Shown here: piece by piece, positions 9,078 to 18,438 of the stretch
Layout: each line of letters starts with the position of its first letter
Position numbering within the stretch: the first letter of the stretch is position 1
DNA from: JBHHZI01 sp046757965
GTDB taxonomy: Bacteria > Acidobacteriota > Polarisedimenticolia > SMYD01
DNA: 25,090 bases
Assembly (NCBI GenBank): GCA_046757965.1
Contig: JBHHZI010000033.1
Coordinates: forward strand, 1 to 25,090
Direction: 5' to 3'
The notes under the pieces: generated by a model
Told to the model about the DNA's origin: nothing
The model's input: the letters and a program-made list of their open reading frames with translations, nothing else
Databases searched by the model: none
Made by a program: the position numbers and the translations under genes

Positions 9078-9078
<1 letters not shown>
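7417..9078 (+). CDS. boxC: 2,3-epoxybenzoyl-CoA dihydrolase (BoxC)
   Basis: The second enzyme of the aerobic benzoyl-CoA (box) pathway. It opens the 2,3-epoxide of benzoyl-CoA and releases formate and 3,4-dehydroadipyl-CoA semialdehyde. It is a crotonase-superfamily protein with SAGANIHML (oxyanion region, residues about 87-95) and GGGYELALACDEILL (138-152). The frame is open from an ATG at 7351, but that codon lies inside the predicted TATAAT box. The ATG at 7417 has AGAGGAAG just upstream and gives 554 residues, matching the family's usual length of about 555, so it is preferred. The second half (from about residue 265) is a diverged crotonase-like repeat, as in known BoxC. Its stop overlaps the boxB start (TGATG, 9076-9080). 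Confidence 0.95.
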
Positions 9079-10490
<1,412 letters not shown>

Positions 10491-10553
10491 CGGCGGAGAC
10501 CGGCGACGGGGCCCATCTTCTCGAGACCTGGCCCGGCGGTGGGCCGCCGCGTC

Positions 10554-11756
10554 TCATTCGTCCCGTAGCGCGATCACCGGGTCCAGCCGGGCCGCCCGGC
10601 GGGCGGGCAGGGCCCCGCTGGCGAGCCCGATGGAGGTGCTCAGGGCGATGGCCGCCACCATGAACTCGGCCGGAGTGTGAAACGGCAGGCCGGGCAGGAC
10701 GAGGTGCAGCAGGAAACCGGTGCCCTGTGCCAGCCCCACCCCCACGAGACCGCCCGCCAGCGCCAGCAGCGCCGCCTCGCCGAGAAACAGCGCGAGGATC
10801 TGGCCGGTGGTGGCGCCCAGGGCCCGGCACAGGCCGATCTCCGACGTGCGCTCGTTCACCGAGATCCACATGACCGTGAGAATGCCGATGGCGCCCACCA
10901 GCAGGGACACGCCGCCGATGGCACCGACGGCGACGGTGACGACACCGAGCACGTCATCGAGCACCTCCAGCATCTCGGTCTGTGTCGTGAGCGTGACGTC
11001 GTCGGCGCCATCGTGGCGCTCGCGAATGAGGGCCCGCACATTCTCCTCGATGGCGTCGGAGGAGGAGGCGCTGGCGAACACCAGGTCGATCTCGAACAGC
11101 TCCTTCAGATTGAACAGCCGCATGGCCGCGCCGACCGGTATGTAGACCGCGTCGTCCATGTCGATGCCGAGGAACTGGCCCTTCGGGGCCATGACGCCGA
11201 TGACCTGAAACCGCCGGCCGCCCACGCGGATCTTGCGCGACAGGGCGTTTTCATCACCATAGAGTTCGCGCTTGAGGCCCGGGCCCAGCACGGCCACGGG
11301 AGTGGGGTGGCGAGGATCCTCCTCCGGGAGGAAGCGGCCACTGCGGATGGCGAACTTCCAGACCGCGGGGAGTTCTGACGTGACGCCGTAGACGTTCACC
11401 GCCCGCGAACGGGAACCGGCCTCGACGGTGGCGGTGCCGGTGGCCAGCGGCACGACGTGCTGGACCTGGTCCAGGCGACGCAGCGCCTCGGCGTCGTCGA
11501 GGGTCAGGGGATGTGTGGTGCCGCCGAGGATGCCGGGAATGCCCATGGTCTTGACCCGTCCCGGATTGATCGCGAGGAGATTGGAACCGAACTGGGTGAA
11601 CTCGCCGAGCACGTAGAGGCGGGTGCCTTCGCCGATGGATGTGAGGATGACGACCGACGCGATGCCGATGCAGATGCCCAGGACGGTGAGCAGCGACCGG
11701 AGGCGCTCGCTGGCTGCCGCGCTTCCCGCCGTGCGGAGCAGGTCGCCGAACCCCAT
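10554..11756 (-). CDS. MacB/FtsX-type ABC transporter permease (second of two)
   Basis: A 400-residue inner-membrane permease of the MacB/LolCE mechanotransmission class. An N-terminal transmembrane helix lies about 20-40 (LRSLLTVLGICIGIASVVIL), followed by the MacB-type periplasmic domain (VNVYGVTSELPAVWKFAIRSGRFL) and three C-terminal helices. The first of these lies before NERTSEIGLCRALGAT, and the end PARRAARLDPVIALRDE is the classical MacB C-terminus. The open frame extends upstream to 11957, but the ATG at 11756 overlaps the stop of the preceding permease (TGATG) and starts at the conserved MGFGDLLRTA, so it is taken as the start. It is the last gene of the operon. The substrate is unknown; candidates are a peptide, lipid or lipoprotein. 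Confidence 0.9.
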   Translation of the reverse strand: MGFGDLLRTAGSAAASERLRSLLTVLGICIGIASVVILTSIGEGTRLYVLGEFTQFGSNLLAINPGRVKTMGIPGILGGTTHPLTLDDAEALRRLDQVQHVVPLATGTATVEAGSRSRAVNVYGVTSELPAVWKFAIRSGRFLPEEDPRHPTPVAVLGPGLKRELYGDENALSRKIRVGGRRFQVIGVMAPKGQFLGIDMDDAVYIPVGAAMRLFNLKELFEIDLVFASASSSDAIEENVRALIRERHDGADDVTLTTQTEMLEVLDDVLGVVTVAVGAIGGVSLLVGAIGILTVMWISVNERTSEIGLCRALGATTGQILALFLGEAALLALAGGLVGVGLAQGTGFLLHLVLPGLPFHTPAEFMVAAIALSTSIGLASGALPARRAARLDPVIALRDE

Positions 11757-12970
11757 CAGTTGCCCCGGCGCTGTGACAGGGCAACGACCGGGTCCATCGA
11801 TGCCGCCCGTCTGGCCGGAATGACGCCGGCGAGCACCCCGACCAGGGCGGCCAGCAGGATCACCGCACCGATCGCCCAGCCGGGGGGTGTGGCCGGCAAC
11901 GTGGGGTAGAGGGCGCGGGTGGCCCGGACCAGGCCCAGGCCCAGAGCCAGTCCGCACGCGCCGCCGCTGACGGTGAGCAGGGTGGCCTCGGCCAGGAAGA
12001 CCGCCAGGACCTGGCGCCGCAGGCCGCCGACGGCCATCAGCAGGCCAACCTCCGAGGTGCGCTCGGAGACCGACACCAGCATGACGTTCATGACACCGAT
12101 GCCCGCCACGGCGAGCGACACGGTGGCGATGCCTCCGAGAGCCATGGTGAGCACGGCCAGGATGCGGTCGAAGGACGACACGACGGCATCCTGTGTGACC
12201 ACCGTGATGTCCTCGTCGCCGGAATGCCGTCGCGTGAGCAGGGTGCGCACCTCGTCGCGGGTGGTGTTGATCTCGGCGTGGGAACGGGAGCGCAACAGGA
12301 TGCGAAACAGGGACGACCGGTTGAAGATGCGCAACCCGGTGGTCACCGGGACGAAGGCCAGGTCGTCGAGATTCATGCCGACCGACTCGCCGCGATGCCC
12401 CATCACACCGATGACGCGAAAACGCCAGTCGTCGATGCGGATCAGGCGCCCGAGCGGGTTCGATTCTCCGAACAGCTCCCGCTGGACGGTCTGGCCGATG
12501 ACCGCGAGTCGCTCGCCGGCGTGCCAGTCGCCCTCCGGCAGGAAGCGGCCGGCCCCCATGGTGAGCCGCCGCAGGGGCAGGAACTCGGCGGTGGTCCCGA
12601 CCACCGGCACGTCCCGGCTCCGGCCATTGGCCGAGAGCGTGGCCGTGCCCATGGCCAGGGGCGTAACGATGCGCATGGTGCGCAGTTCCCGCCGGATGGC
12701 CTCGGCATCGGCCAGGGTCAGATCATGCGGCGCGCCGCCGACGATGGGCGCGGCGCCGGCCGTCTCGGTCCTCCCACGCATGACGATCACGAGGTCGCTG
12801 CCGAGTGTCTCGAACTCTCCGGTGACATAACGGCGGGCCCCCTCGCCGAGAGCTGTCAGCAAGATCACCGAGGCCACGCCGACGGCGACGCCGACGAGAC
12901 AGAGAGCGGTTCGCAACCCGTGCCCCGTCAGGGCGCCGGCGGCGAAGCGGACCACGTCGCGGACGCTCAT
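11756..12970 (-). CDS. MacB/FtsX-type ABC transporter permease (first of two)
   Basis: A 404-residue paralogue of the downstream permease with the same plan. It has an N-terminal helix (LRTALCLVGVAVGVASVILL), a periplasmic MacB-like domain (VPVVGTTAEFLPLRRLTMGAGRFLPEGD), and three C-terminal helices flanking SERTSEVGLLMAVGGLRRQ. It ends with IPARRAASMDPVVALSQRRGN. The two permeases probably form a heterodimer served by the shared ATPase, as in LolCDE-like or two-permease MacB systems. Start and stop both overlap neighbours by one base (TGATG), indicating strict translational coupling. The substrate cannot be told from the sequence. Confidence 0.9.
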   Translation of the reverse strand: MSVRDVVRFAAGALTGHGLRTALCLVGVAVGVASVILLTALGEGARRYVTGEFETLGSDLVIVMRGRTETAGAAPIVGGAPHDLTLADAEAIRRELRTMRIVTPLAMGTATLSANGRSRDVPVVGTTAEFLPLRRLTMGAGRFLPEGDWHAGERLAVIGQTVQRELFGESNPLGRLIRIDDWRFRVIGVMGHRGESVGMNLDDLAFVPVTTGLRIFNRSSLFRILLRSRSHAEINTTRDEVRTLLTRRHSGDEDITVVTQDAVVSSFDRILAVLTMALGGIATVSLAVAGIGVMNVMLVSVSERTSEVGLLMAVGGLRRQVLAVFLAEATLLTVSGGACGLALGLGLVRATRALYPTLPATPPGWAIGAVILLAALVGVLAGVIPARRAASMDPVVALSQRRGN

Positions 12971-13641
12971 CAGGCCGTCTCGGCTGCGAGACGGCCATCG
13001 CGCACCCGGATCCTGCGGCTGGCGCGGCCGCCGACCGACGGGTCATGGGTCACGACGATGAGCGTGATCCCGCCGGTGTGGAGGGACTCGAGCCGTGCGA
13101 TGATCTCGTCGCCGGAGGTCTGATCGAGGTTGCCCGTCGGTTCGTCGGCGAGGAGAAGCGTGGGCTGCATCACGATGGCCCGCGCGATCGCCACGCGCTG
13201 CCGCTCACCGCCGGAGAGCTCGGCTTGCCGGTGGGTGGCGCGATGGGACAGGCCTACCGACTCCAGAGCGGACTCGGCCCGGGCCCGGCGCTCGTGACGG
13301 GGTACGCCGGCGAAGATCATGGGCAACTCGATGTTGCCGCGCGCCGTCAATCGCGGCACGAGATGGAATGTCTGAAAGACGAAACCGATGGTGTGCCGGC
13401 GCAGGCGGGTGATGGTGGCGTCGTCGAGCGACACGGTTTCTCGCCCATCGAGGCTGTAGGAGCCCGCCGTCGGCTTGTCGAGCAGACCGAGAATGTTCAG
13501 CAGGGTCGACTTGCCCGATCCCGACGGACCCATGAGGGAGAGATAACTGTGGTCGGGCAGGCTCAGACGCACATCACACAGGGCGTGCACCTGCGAGTGT
13601 CCAACCTGGTACGTCCGCTCGATGCCGCGCAGCTCAATCAT
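12970..13641 (-). CDS. ABC transporter ATP-binding protein (LolD/MacB class)
   Basis: A 223-residue stand-alone nucleotide-binding subunit that powers the two adjacent permeases. Walker A is GPSGSGKST (38-46), the Q-loop Gln90 is in FVFQTFHLV, the signature LSGGERQR starts at 142, Walker B is LLLADEPTGNLD (162-173), and the H-loop His is in IVVTHD. EPTGNLD is typical of the LolD/MacB/FtsE group. The frame stays open upstream, but the ATG at 13641 begins the family-typical MIELRGIERTY and overlaps the end of the adaptor gene by eight bases. Its stop is coupled to the first permease. Confidence 0.94.
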   Translation of the reverse strand: MIELRGIERTYQVGHSQVHALCDVRLSLPDHSYLSLMGPSGSGKSTLLNILGLLDKPTAGSYSLDGRETVSLDDATITRLRRHTIGFVFQTFHLVPRLTARGNIELPMIFAGVPRHERRARAESALESVGLSHRATHRQAELSGGERQRVAIARAIVMQPTLLLADEPTGNLDQTSGDEIIARLESLHTGGITLIVVTHDPSVGGRASRRIRVRDGRLAAETA

Positions 13642-14797
13642 GCGCCAGCTCCCGCTCGATGAACGCGGGAGCGCCGGCAATCACCTCCGGCCGGTCCAGT
13701 GAGACCACGACGGGCTCGTCTTCCACCAGGCCCGAGGTGACCTCCACGTACTCCCAGTTGCTGCGGCCTGTCTCCACCGGTCGGCTGACCAGCTTCCCGT
13801 CCTCCACCACCAGGACGTGTGTGTCGGCCAGCAGCGCGTAGGCTGGAATCCTCAGCACGTGATCCACGGCGTCGAGGATGACCTCGATATCGGCGGAGGT
13901 GCCCGGCATCAGGCGCATGGCAAGGTCCTTGTTCTCGAGCTCGGCCTCGACCTCGAAGGTGCGATTCTGCTCCTCCACGTCGAGAACGAACGGGGCGACG
14001 CGCGTCAACGTGCCGTAGAACTCGCGGCCGGGAAACGGATCGAGGGTCACCCGCACCCGCAATCCGGCCCGCACACGCTCCGCGTCGACCTCATCCATCG
14101 GAGCGGAGATATAGATGGACCCGGGCTGGATCAGATCGAGAACCGGCGGGACCGGGACGCCGGGGGGAGACGGCGAGACATACTCCCCCAGCTCGCTGAA
14201 CACATCGGCCACCACGCCGCTGAACGGGGCGCGGAGCACGGTCTTGCGAAGCCGGGCCTCCGCCACCCGAAGAGCGGCCCGGGCCCGCTGCACGGCAGCT
14301 CCCGCGGCCGTGCACGCGGCCGCCTGACGCTTGTGCTGGCTGTCGAGGCGATCGAGGCTGTTGGCGCTGATGATGCCCTCGGCGAACAGGTCGCGCTGAC
14401 GTTGCCACTCGCGCTGGGCGAAGTCGCGGGCGAGACAGCTCTCCTTCTTCGATGCCTGGCTCGCCTCCAGGTCGCGCTGGGCCAGGACACGCGAGGCGCT
14501 CAGGTCGCCGTCGTCGATGCGCAGAAGAACGTCACCGGCCTCGACGGTGTCTCCGGCGCGCGCCGGGATCTCCACGATCCGGCCGCCGATCTCGGGGCTC
14601 AGCCGGGCGCGGCGCCGCGTGCGCACCGTGCCCGCCTGGCTGTTGGTCACGGTCGATTCGACGCGGCCGACCTCGACGCGAAAGACGGTCACGGGAACGG
14701 GCGCCGTGACCAGCATCCTCCGACCCGCCCAGGTGGCGAGGGCCGCCAGGACCGCGATCACCAGGATTCGCTGGATCCAGCGTCTCATCCGGCGCAT
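13634..14797 (-). CDS. HlyD/MacA-type periplasmic adaptor protein
   Basis: A membrane-fusion subunit expected to bridge the inner-membrane ABC permeases and an outer-membrane channel. An N-terminal anchor (residues about 6-22, RILVIAVLAALATWAG) is followed by a biotinyl-lipoyl half-motif (RLSPEIGGRIVEIPARAGDTVEAGDVLLRID). Next come a long alpha-helical hairpin with coiled-coil character, the second lipoyl half (TVLRAPFSGVVADVFSELGEYV), and beta-barrel and membrane-proximal domains. The frame is open back to 14881, into the tRNA. The ATG at 14797 is preferred because GGAG lies seven bases upstream and the helix follows at once, giving 387 residues. It is the first gene of a four-gene operon with overlapping cistrons. 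No TolC-like gene accompanies it. Confidence 0.88.
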   Translation of the reverse strand: MRRMRRWIQRILVIAVLAALATWAGRRMLVTAPVPVTVFRVEVGRVESTVTNSQAGTVRTRRRARLSPEIGGRIVEIPARAGDTVEAGDVLLRIDDGDLSASRVLAQRDLEASQASKKESCLARDFAQREWQRQRDLFAEGIISANSLDRLDSQHKRQAAACTAAGAAVQRARAALRVAEARLRKTVLRAPFSGVVADVFSELGEYVSPSPPGVPVPPVLDLIQPGSIYISAPMDEVDAERVRAGLRVRVTLDPFPGREFYGTLTRVAPFVLDVEEQNRTFEVEAELENKDLAMRLMPGTSADIEVILDAVDHVLRIPAYALLADTHVLVVEDGKLVSRPVETGRSNWEYVEVTSGLVEDEPVVVSLDRPEVIAGAPAFIERELAHD

Positions 14798-14873
14798 CGT
14801 AGCACTCCGTCTGGCCATGGTTTGTGGTAGATTCCAGCACCTGTGCCGGCTCCAGCCGGCGACCCCCACGCCG

Positions 14874-14951
14874 GTCCCCATCGTCTAGTCTGGCCTAGGA
14901 CACCGCCCTTTCAAGGCGGCAACACGGGTTCAAATCCCGTTGGGGACACCA
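14874..14951 (+). tRNA. tRNA-Glu (anticodon TTC)
   Basis: A full cloverleaf can be drawn. The acceptor stem pairs GTCCCCA (14874-14880) with TGGGGAC (14941-14947). The anticodon stem is CCGCC/GGCGG (14903-14907 and 14915-14919), with loop CTTTCAA holding anticodon TTC at 14910-14912. The T-arm has the usual GGTTCAAATCC form. The discriminator A (14948) and an encoded CCA (14949-14951) follow. It reads GAA and, by wobble, GAG. It is divergent from the adaptor gene. A short inverted repeat GCCGGC/GCCGGC (14845-14860) lies in the leader. Confidence 0.96.
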
Positions 14952-15015
14952 CGTGACGCGGACGCTGGGCTGACGGTCAGGGGCGACGTGCACCCGGCGG
15001 CGCGTGCGGTCCGGG

Positions 15016-16089
15016 TCAGGCGGTGGGCCGTGGTGCGACGGGGCGCGCGGTGGTCGCGTCGCGCCGGAAGAGCTGGACCGCGAACAGGTCGTCGGCGTCG
15101 GTGCAGGTGTGCTCGAGTGCGAAACCGTGGCGCGACAGGCGGGTGGCCATCGCCTCCGGCCGGAACTTGTGGCTGATCTCGGTGCGCACACGCTCGCCGC
15201 CGGCGATGGCGAAGGACCGTCCGACCTGGGGCAGATCGATGACCACCGGGCGATCGAACCGCGCGTAGATCTCGATCTGTTCCGCCTCCGCGTTGTAGAA
15301 GGCCTCGTGACTCAGCGCCTCCAGCGGAATCTGACAGCCCAGTTCCCGGTTGATCCGTGCGAACAGATTGATCGTGAAGGCCGCCGTCACGCCGGCGGCG
15401 TCATTGTATGCCGCCTCGAGTCGCTCGCGGTCCTTCACGAGATCGATGCCGAGAAGCAGGAAGTCTCCCGCCGCCAGATGGTCGGACAGCGTGCCGAAAA
15501 ATCGCTGCATCGCAGCGTCGTCAATGTTGCCCACGGTCGAGCCCAGAAAACTCAGCAGAACGGGAGACAGATGGGCCGTGAGCGGCAAGGCCTGCTCGTA
15601 GGTCGAGGCAATCCCTTCGATCTCCAGGGCGGGGAAATCGGCCGCCAGCGACCGGCAGGCCGATTCCAGCGCATCACGACTGACATCGATGGGAACGTAG
15701 CCCGCCGGACCACGGGGAAGGATGGCTTCCAGCAGCCGGCGGGTCTTGGTCGAGCTGCCCGAGCCGAGCTCGACGAGGGTCACCGGGCCGGTCTGCTCGC
15801 GGATCCCCGGCGCCCAGCGGGCGAGAAGGTCGTTCTCGGTGCGTGTCTGGTAGTACTCGGGTTGATGAGTGATCTGCTCGAACAGCTCCGAGCCGGCCGT
15901 GTCGTACAGCCACGTGGACAGCAGGTGGCGGGGACGGCGGCTCAGGCTGTCAGCGACCGAGCGGGCGAACTCACCGCGGGCATCGACCGCCGGCGGGATC
16001 GCCAGGCTGTATCCGTCGCCGGTCTTGCGTTCCCACCCCGGCGGAAGGGACAGCAGGGGTGGGGGGAAGAGATCGCTGTTTGCCCTCAC
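15016..16089 (-). CDS. egtD: L-histidine N-alpha-methyltransferase EgtD
   Basis: A SAM-dependent enzyme that trimethylates histidine to hercynine, the first step of ergothioneine synthesis, in the cytoplasm. The start chosen is the GTG at 16089, preceded by AAAGG at six bases, which gives 357 residues. The open frame continues to 16203 but would run through the promoter. Visible blocks are WLYDTAGSELFEQI with PEYYQTRTE (family N-terminal signature), SAM-binding VELGSGSSTKT (about 106-116), FLGSTVGNID, YNDAAGVTAAF and TEISHKF. The Glu and Ser of TEIS match the histidine-binding pair of mycobacterial EgtD. No EgtB-type sulfoxide synthase or EgtC is adjacent, so the rest of the pathway is not seen here. 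Confidence 0.93.
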   Translation of the reverse strand: MRANSDLFPPPLLSLPPGWERKTGDGYSLAIPPAVDARGEFARSVADSLSRRPRHLLSTWLYDTAGSELFEQITHQPEYYQTRTENDLLARWAPGIREQTGPVTLVELGSGSSTKTRRLLEAILPRGPAGYVPIDVSRDALESACRSLAADFPALEIEGIASTYEQALPLTAHLSPVLLSFLGSTVGNIDDAAMQRFFGTLSDHLAAGDFLLLGIDLVKDRERLEAAYNDAAGVTAAFTINLFARINRELGCQIPLEALSHEAFYNAEAEQIEIYARFDRPVVIDLPQVGRSFAIAGGERVRTEISHKFRPEAMATRLSRHGFALEHTCTDADDLFAVQLFRRDATTARPVAPRPTA

Positions 16090-16123
16090 AGGAGACCTTT
16101 CACGGTGGACCCGAGAATGTCGC

Positions 16124-16151
16124 ATTATGCCAGCCGGGGCGCTCCTGTCAA
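16124..16151 (-). promoter_or_regulatory. sigma70-type promoter for egtD
   Basis: On the minus strand: a perfect TTGACA (16151-16146), 16-base spacer, CATAAT (16129-16124, five of six). Predicted start is about 16117, leaving a 28-base leader to the GTG at 16089 with its AAAGG site. The promoter excludes the upstream in-frame ATG at 16125 as a start. Confidence 0.7.
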
Positions 16152-16228
16152 GAAAGCAGCCAGCCGCCGCGGAACTCCGGGCGCACCCTGTGCGTTGGTA
16201 CACTATGGCTCACGTGGGAGGAGACGAG

Positions 16229-16696
16229 ATGGGTCGACGGCTGGTGCGCAATCCACGCGATGCGATGGTCGGGGGCGTGGCCGCGGGACTGGGCGATTAT
16301 CTGGATGTGGATCCGGTGATCATCCGCCTGGTCTTCGTCTTGCTGTGCCTCGCGGGAGGGTCGGGCGTGCTTCTTTACTTGGTCTGCTGGCTGCTCATGC
16401 CGCGCAGCGACCCGGACGGAGCGCCCGAGGCGTCGGCGATGCCGACCGCCGAGGAGTTTGCCGATGAGGTGCGGGAGGCCGGCGAGAGGGTCGCCGACAC
16501 CTTTCGCCGCTCGGCGTCCGGACCGGGCCGGGGGAGGCTCCTGGCGGGAGCCGGGCTCATCGCCGTCGGCGTGCTGTTCCTCATCGACCGGTTCGTCGAC
16601 GTCTGGTGGCTCGATGTCTGGCGCCTCTGGCCGTTGCTGCTGGTCGCGGCCGGTGTGGCCATCCTGCTGCGTTCCAGGGATCAGGGCGGCGCGTGA
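16229..16696 (+). CDS. PspC-domain membrane protein with LiaF-like C-terminal helices
   Basis: A 155-residue inner-membrane protein. The N-terminal PspC domain (about 1-60) has the hallmark RNPRDAMVGGVAAGLGDYLDVDPVIIRLVFV followed by a transmembrane segment ending CWLLMPRSDP. After a charged linker (about 65-105), two hydrophobic stretches follow (LLAGAGLIAVGVLFLIDRF and WPLLLVAAGVAILL) like the LiaI/LiaF transmembrane unit. The ATG at 16229 has a strong GGGAGGAG site seven bases upstream. PspC-type proteins take part in envelope-stress sensing. No PspA or PspF is present here. The stop overlaps the start of the next gene (GTGA), so the pair is co-translated. Confidence 0.88.
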   Translation: MGRRLVRNPRDAMVGGVAAGLGDYLDVDPVIIRLVFVLLCLAGGSGVLLYLVCWLLMPRSDPDGAPEASAMPTAEEFADEVREAGERVADTFRRSASGPGRGRLLAGAGLIAVGVLFLIDRFVDVWWLDVWRLWPLLLVAAGVAILLRSRDQGGA

Positions 16697-17625
16697 ACTC
16701 GACCGATGATCCGCTGCGGGCCAGGGAGAGGCGGAGCCGCGCCTGGCGACGGGCCGGACGGGGCCTGCTGGTCATCGCGGTAGGTGTCTGTCTGCTGCTG
16801 AACACCGGCGGGTGGCTGGAGTGGAGCTTCTGGATGGAACTGGCCGCCCTGTGGCCCGTTGCATTGGTGGCCCTGGGCATCCGCCTGCTCTTCGATCGGT
16901 CCCGGATGCCGGCCGCCGTGCTGCTGTCGCCGCTCCTCATCCTGGCGACCATGGGATGGGTGGCGGTTCGCAGTCCCCGGGCTCATGCGGCCGTGGGCCG
17001 GTCGGTGACCCTGGCCGTGGGCCGCCCGCCGTCCCTGGAGCGCTGGACGCTGGATGGTCGCATCGCCTACGGGGAACTGGTCGTGCGCTCCGACCCGGCA
17101 GCGGGAGCGGCGCTGGTGTCGGGCCATGCCATCGGCGCGCGGACCTCCGACCCCGTGCGCAGTTACGCCGGAGACACATCGGCGCGGGTGCGCTTCGGAG
17201 AGCGCAGCCGCCGCCAGCTCATCACCATCGGCATGCCGCTGGTGCGATGGTCCCGGTGGGAACTCTCCATCGCAGAGGATCTCCCCCTCGACGTCGACCT
17301 GCAGATGGCGCTTGCCGACGGCGATCTGGATCTCTCCAACATCGAGATCGGCGATCTCGAGCTTCGCGGCGCCATGAATGCCGTCGCCATCCACCTCGGA
17401 GTTCCCTCCAGGGATGTCCGGATCGATCTGGAAGGAGCCTTCAACCACTTCACGCTGCATGTCCCGCCGTCCGTCCCGGTGCGTCTGCGCAGTGACGGGC
17501 TGGTCAATCTTGCCGACGGAACCGGGGGAGGAAGCGGCCCGGGCTATCGCGTGCGCCTCGACGGAGCGTTCAACCAGTTCGATGTGAAACGGGATCTCGC
17601 CGCGGCCGGGACAGCCCAGGAGTGA
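16693..17625 (+). CDS. LiaF-like membrane protein with cell-envelope beta-helical domain
   Basis: A 310-residue protein. It has an N-terminal Arg-rich segment, three hydrophobic segments (GLLVIAVGVCLLLN, LWPVALVALGIRLLF, AVLLSPLLILATMGWVAV), then a soluble C-terminal domain of about 180 residues. That domain has alternating hydrophobic strands (VDLQMALADGDLDLSNIEIGDLELRG and related), like the toast-rack/adhesin-like domains of LiaF and DUF2154-type proteins. It begins with GTG inside the stop of the PspC gene. The pair resembles PspC-LiaF modules of envelope-stress pathways; that role is inferred from fold-level similarity and the neighbour. No cognate two-component system is adjacent. Confidence 0.75.
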   Translation: MNSTDDPLRARERRSRAWRRAGRGLLVIAVGVCLLLNTGGWLEWSFWMELAALWPVALVALGIRLLFDRSRMPAAVLLSPLLILATMGWVAVRSPRAHAAVGRSVTLAVGRPPSLERWTLDGRIAYGELVVRSDPAAGAALVSGHAIGARTSDPVRSYAGDTSARVRFGERSRRQLITIGMPLVRWSRWELSIAEDLPLDVDLQMALADGDLDLSNIEIGDLELRGAMNAVAIHLGVPSRDVRIDLEGAFNHFTLHVPPSVPVRLRSDGLVNLADGTGGGSGPGYRVRLDGAFNQFDVKRDLAAAGTAQE

Positions 17626-17841
17626 TCAGCGGCTCCCGGCGTACAGGTCGAGAAGTCCGGACATCCCCGCCGCCTTGAGCTGTTCCTGGAACTGATCGAC
17701 GAGTTCCACGTAGCTGAGCACCACCGTCTTGCGCTCCTCGGCGGTCATCTCGATGAGCGGGAAGCGGCGCATGACCTCCACCGCAGATTCGAGAATCTTC
17801 AGGTATTCTTCCAGATAGACTGATCCGACGCCGCGACCCAC
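17626..17841 (-). CDS. Small protein of unknown function (71 residues)
   Basis: Not recognised. It starts at GTG 17841, with GAGGAG eight bases upstream inside a purine-rich run, a good ribosome-binding site, which supports a real gene. The product is mostly helical and acidic/amphipathic (SVYLEEYLKILESAVEVMRR, then TAEERKTVVLSYVELVDQFQ), with no signal peptide, transmembrane segment or cysteine. It is probably a small cytoplasmic helical-bundle protein. It ends one base after the LiaF-like gene ends on the other strand. About 120 bases separate it from the thioesterase gene upstream on the same strand, and no promoter is evident in that gap. Confidence 0.65.
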   Translation of the reverse strand: MGRGVGSVYLEEYLKILESAVEVMRRFPLIEMTAEERKTVVLSYVELVDQFQEQLKAAGMSGLLDLYAGSR

Positions 17842-17963
17842 TTTTCGGACTCCTCTCTCTCCTCCGGTGCTGTTGTCTCACTTTCCCGGCCGGCGCGCAA
17901 GACCGCGCCGCGGTTGGCCGCGCGACACCGCGGCGTGCGCCCCGCGCGGCAGCCGTCTCCGGG

Positions 17964-18419
17964 TCAGCCGGAGGAGCCCGGGGCGAGGTCCCCGCCGGTC
18001 TCCACGGGCCGTCTCGGTCTGCGTGGCCAGATGTGCCAGGTGCCGTGCGCACGCGCGACGACGACTCCGTGCCGGTCGCGTACCGTCCCGGAGGCAAAGG
18101 CGCACCGGCGCCCTCGATGGGTCATCTCTCCCTCGGCCTCGAACGGTCCGTCGAAGGCAGGCCGGAGAAACTGCACCGAGAGCTGGGTCGTCCCGCACCA
18201 CTCCTGCGGGGCGATGCCGCGCACGATGGCGCCTCCCAGGGCGGCATCCAGGAGGGCCGAGATCACCCCGCCATGCAGCACTCCGCGCTGGTTGAGAAGA
18301 TCGGGCCGCCCGGCGAGACGGAGGACGAACGGGTCTTGCGCCGATGCCACCTCGATGCCCAGAAGAGCATGCAGAGGCAGGGGAGTGGTCTCACCGGCAT
18401 CGGAGGGCGACTGGGGCAT
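17964..18419 (-). CDS. PaaI/YbgC-like hotdog-fold acyl-CoA thioesterase
   Basis: A 151-residue single-domain hotdog protein expected to hydrolyse an acyl- or aryl-CoA thioester. The family signature is complete: NQRGVLHGGVISALLDAALGGA begins at Asn43, with the HGG turn (49-51) and Asp58 on the central helix, and the strand LSVQFLRPAFDGPFEAEGEM follows. The C-terminal 20 residues are Pro/Arg-rich and outside the fold. It lies 20 bases downstream of tRNA-Glu(CTC) on the same strand and may be read from the tRNA promoter. A link to aromatic-CoA metabolism (the box genes 8 kb away) is possible but unsupported by position. Confidence 0.85.
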   Translation of the reverse strand: MPQSPSDAGETTPLPLHALLGIEVASAQDPFVLRLAGRPDLLNQRGVLHGGVISALLDAALGGAIVRGIAPQEWCGTTQLSVQFLRPAFDGPFEAEGEMTHRGRRCAFASGTVRDRHGVVVARAHGTWHIWPRRPRRPVETGGDLAPGSSG

Positions 18420-18438
18420 GGGCCAGAGGGGGTGGGAC

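Noticed and set aside
10525..10553. GGCCC/GGGCC hairpin between boxB and the permease as a bidirectional terminator
   Set aside because: No flanking T or A tract and several alternative GC pairings, so a specific terminator cannot be supported.
14845..14860. GCCGGC inverted repeat as terminator or operator
   Set aside because: Short and GC-only, with no T-run; such repeats are expected often at this GC content.
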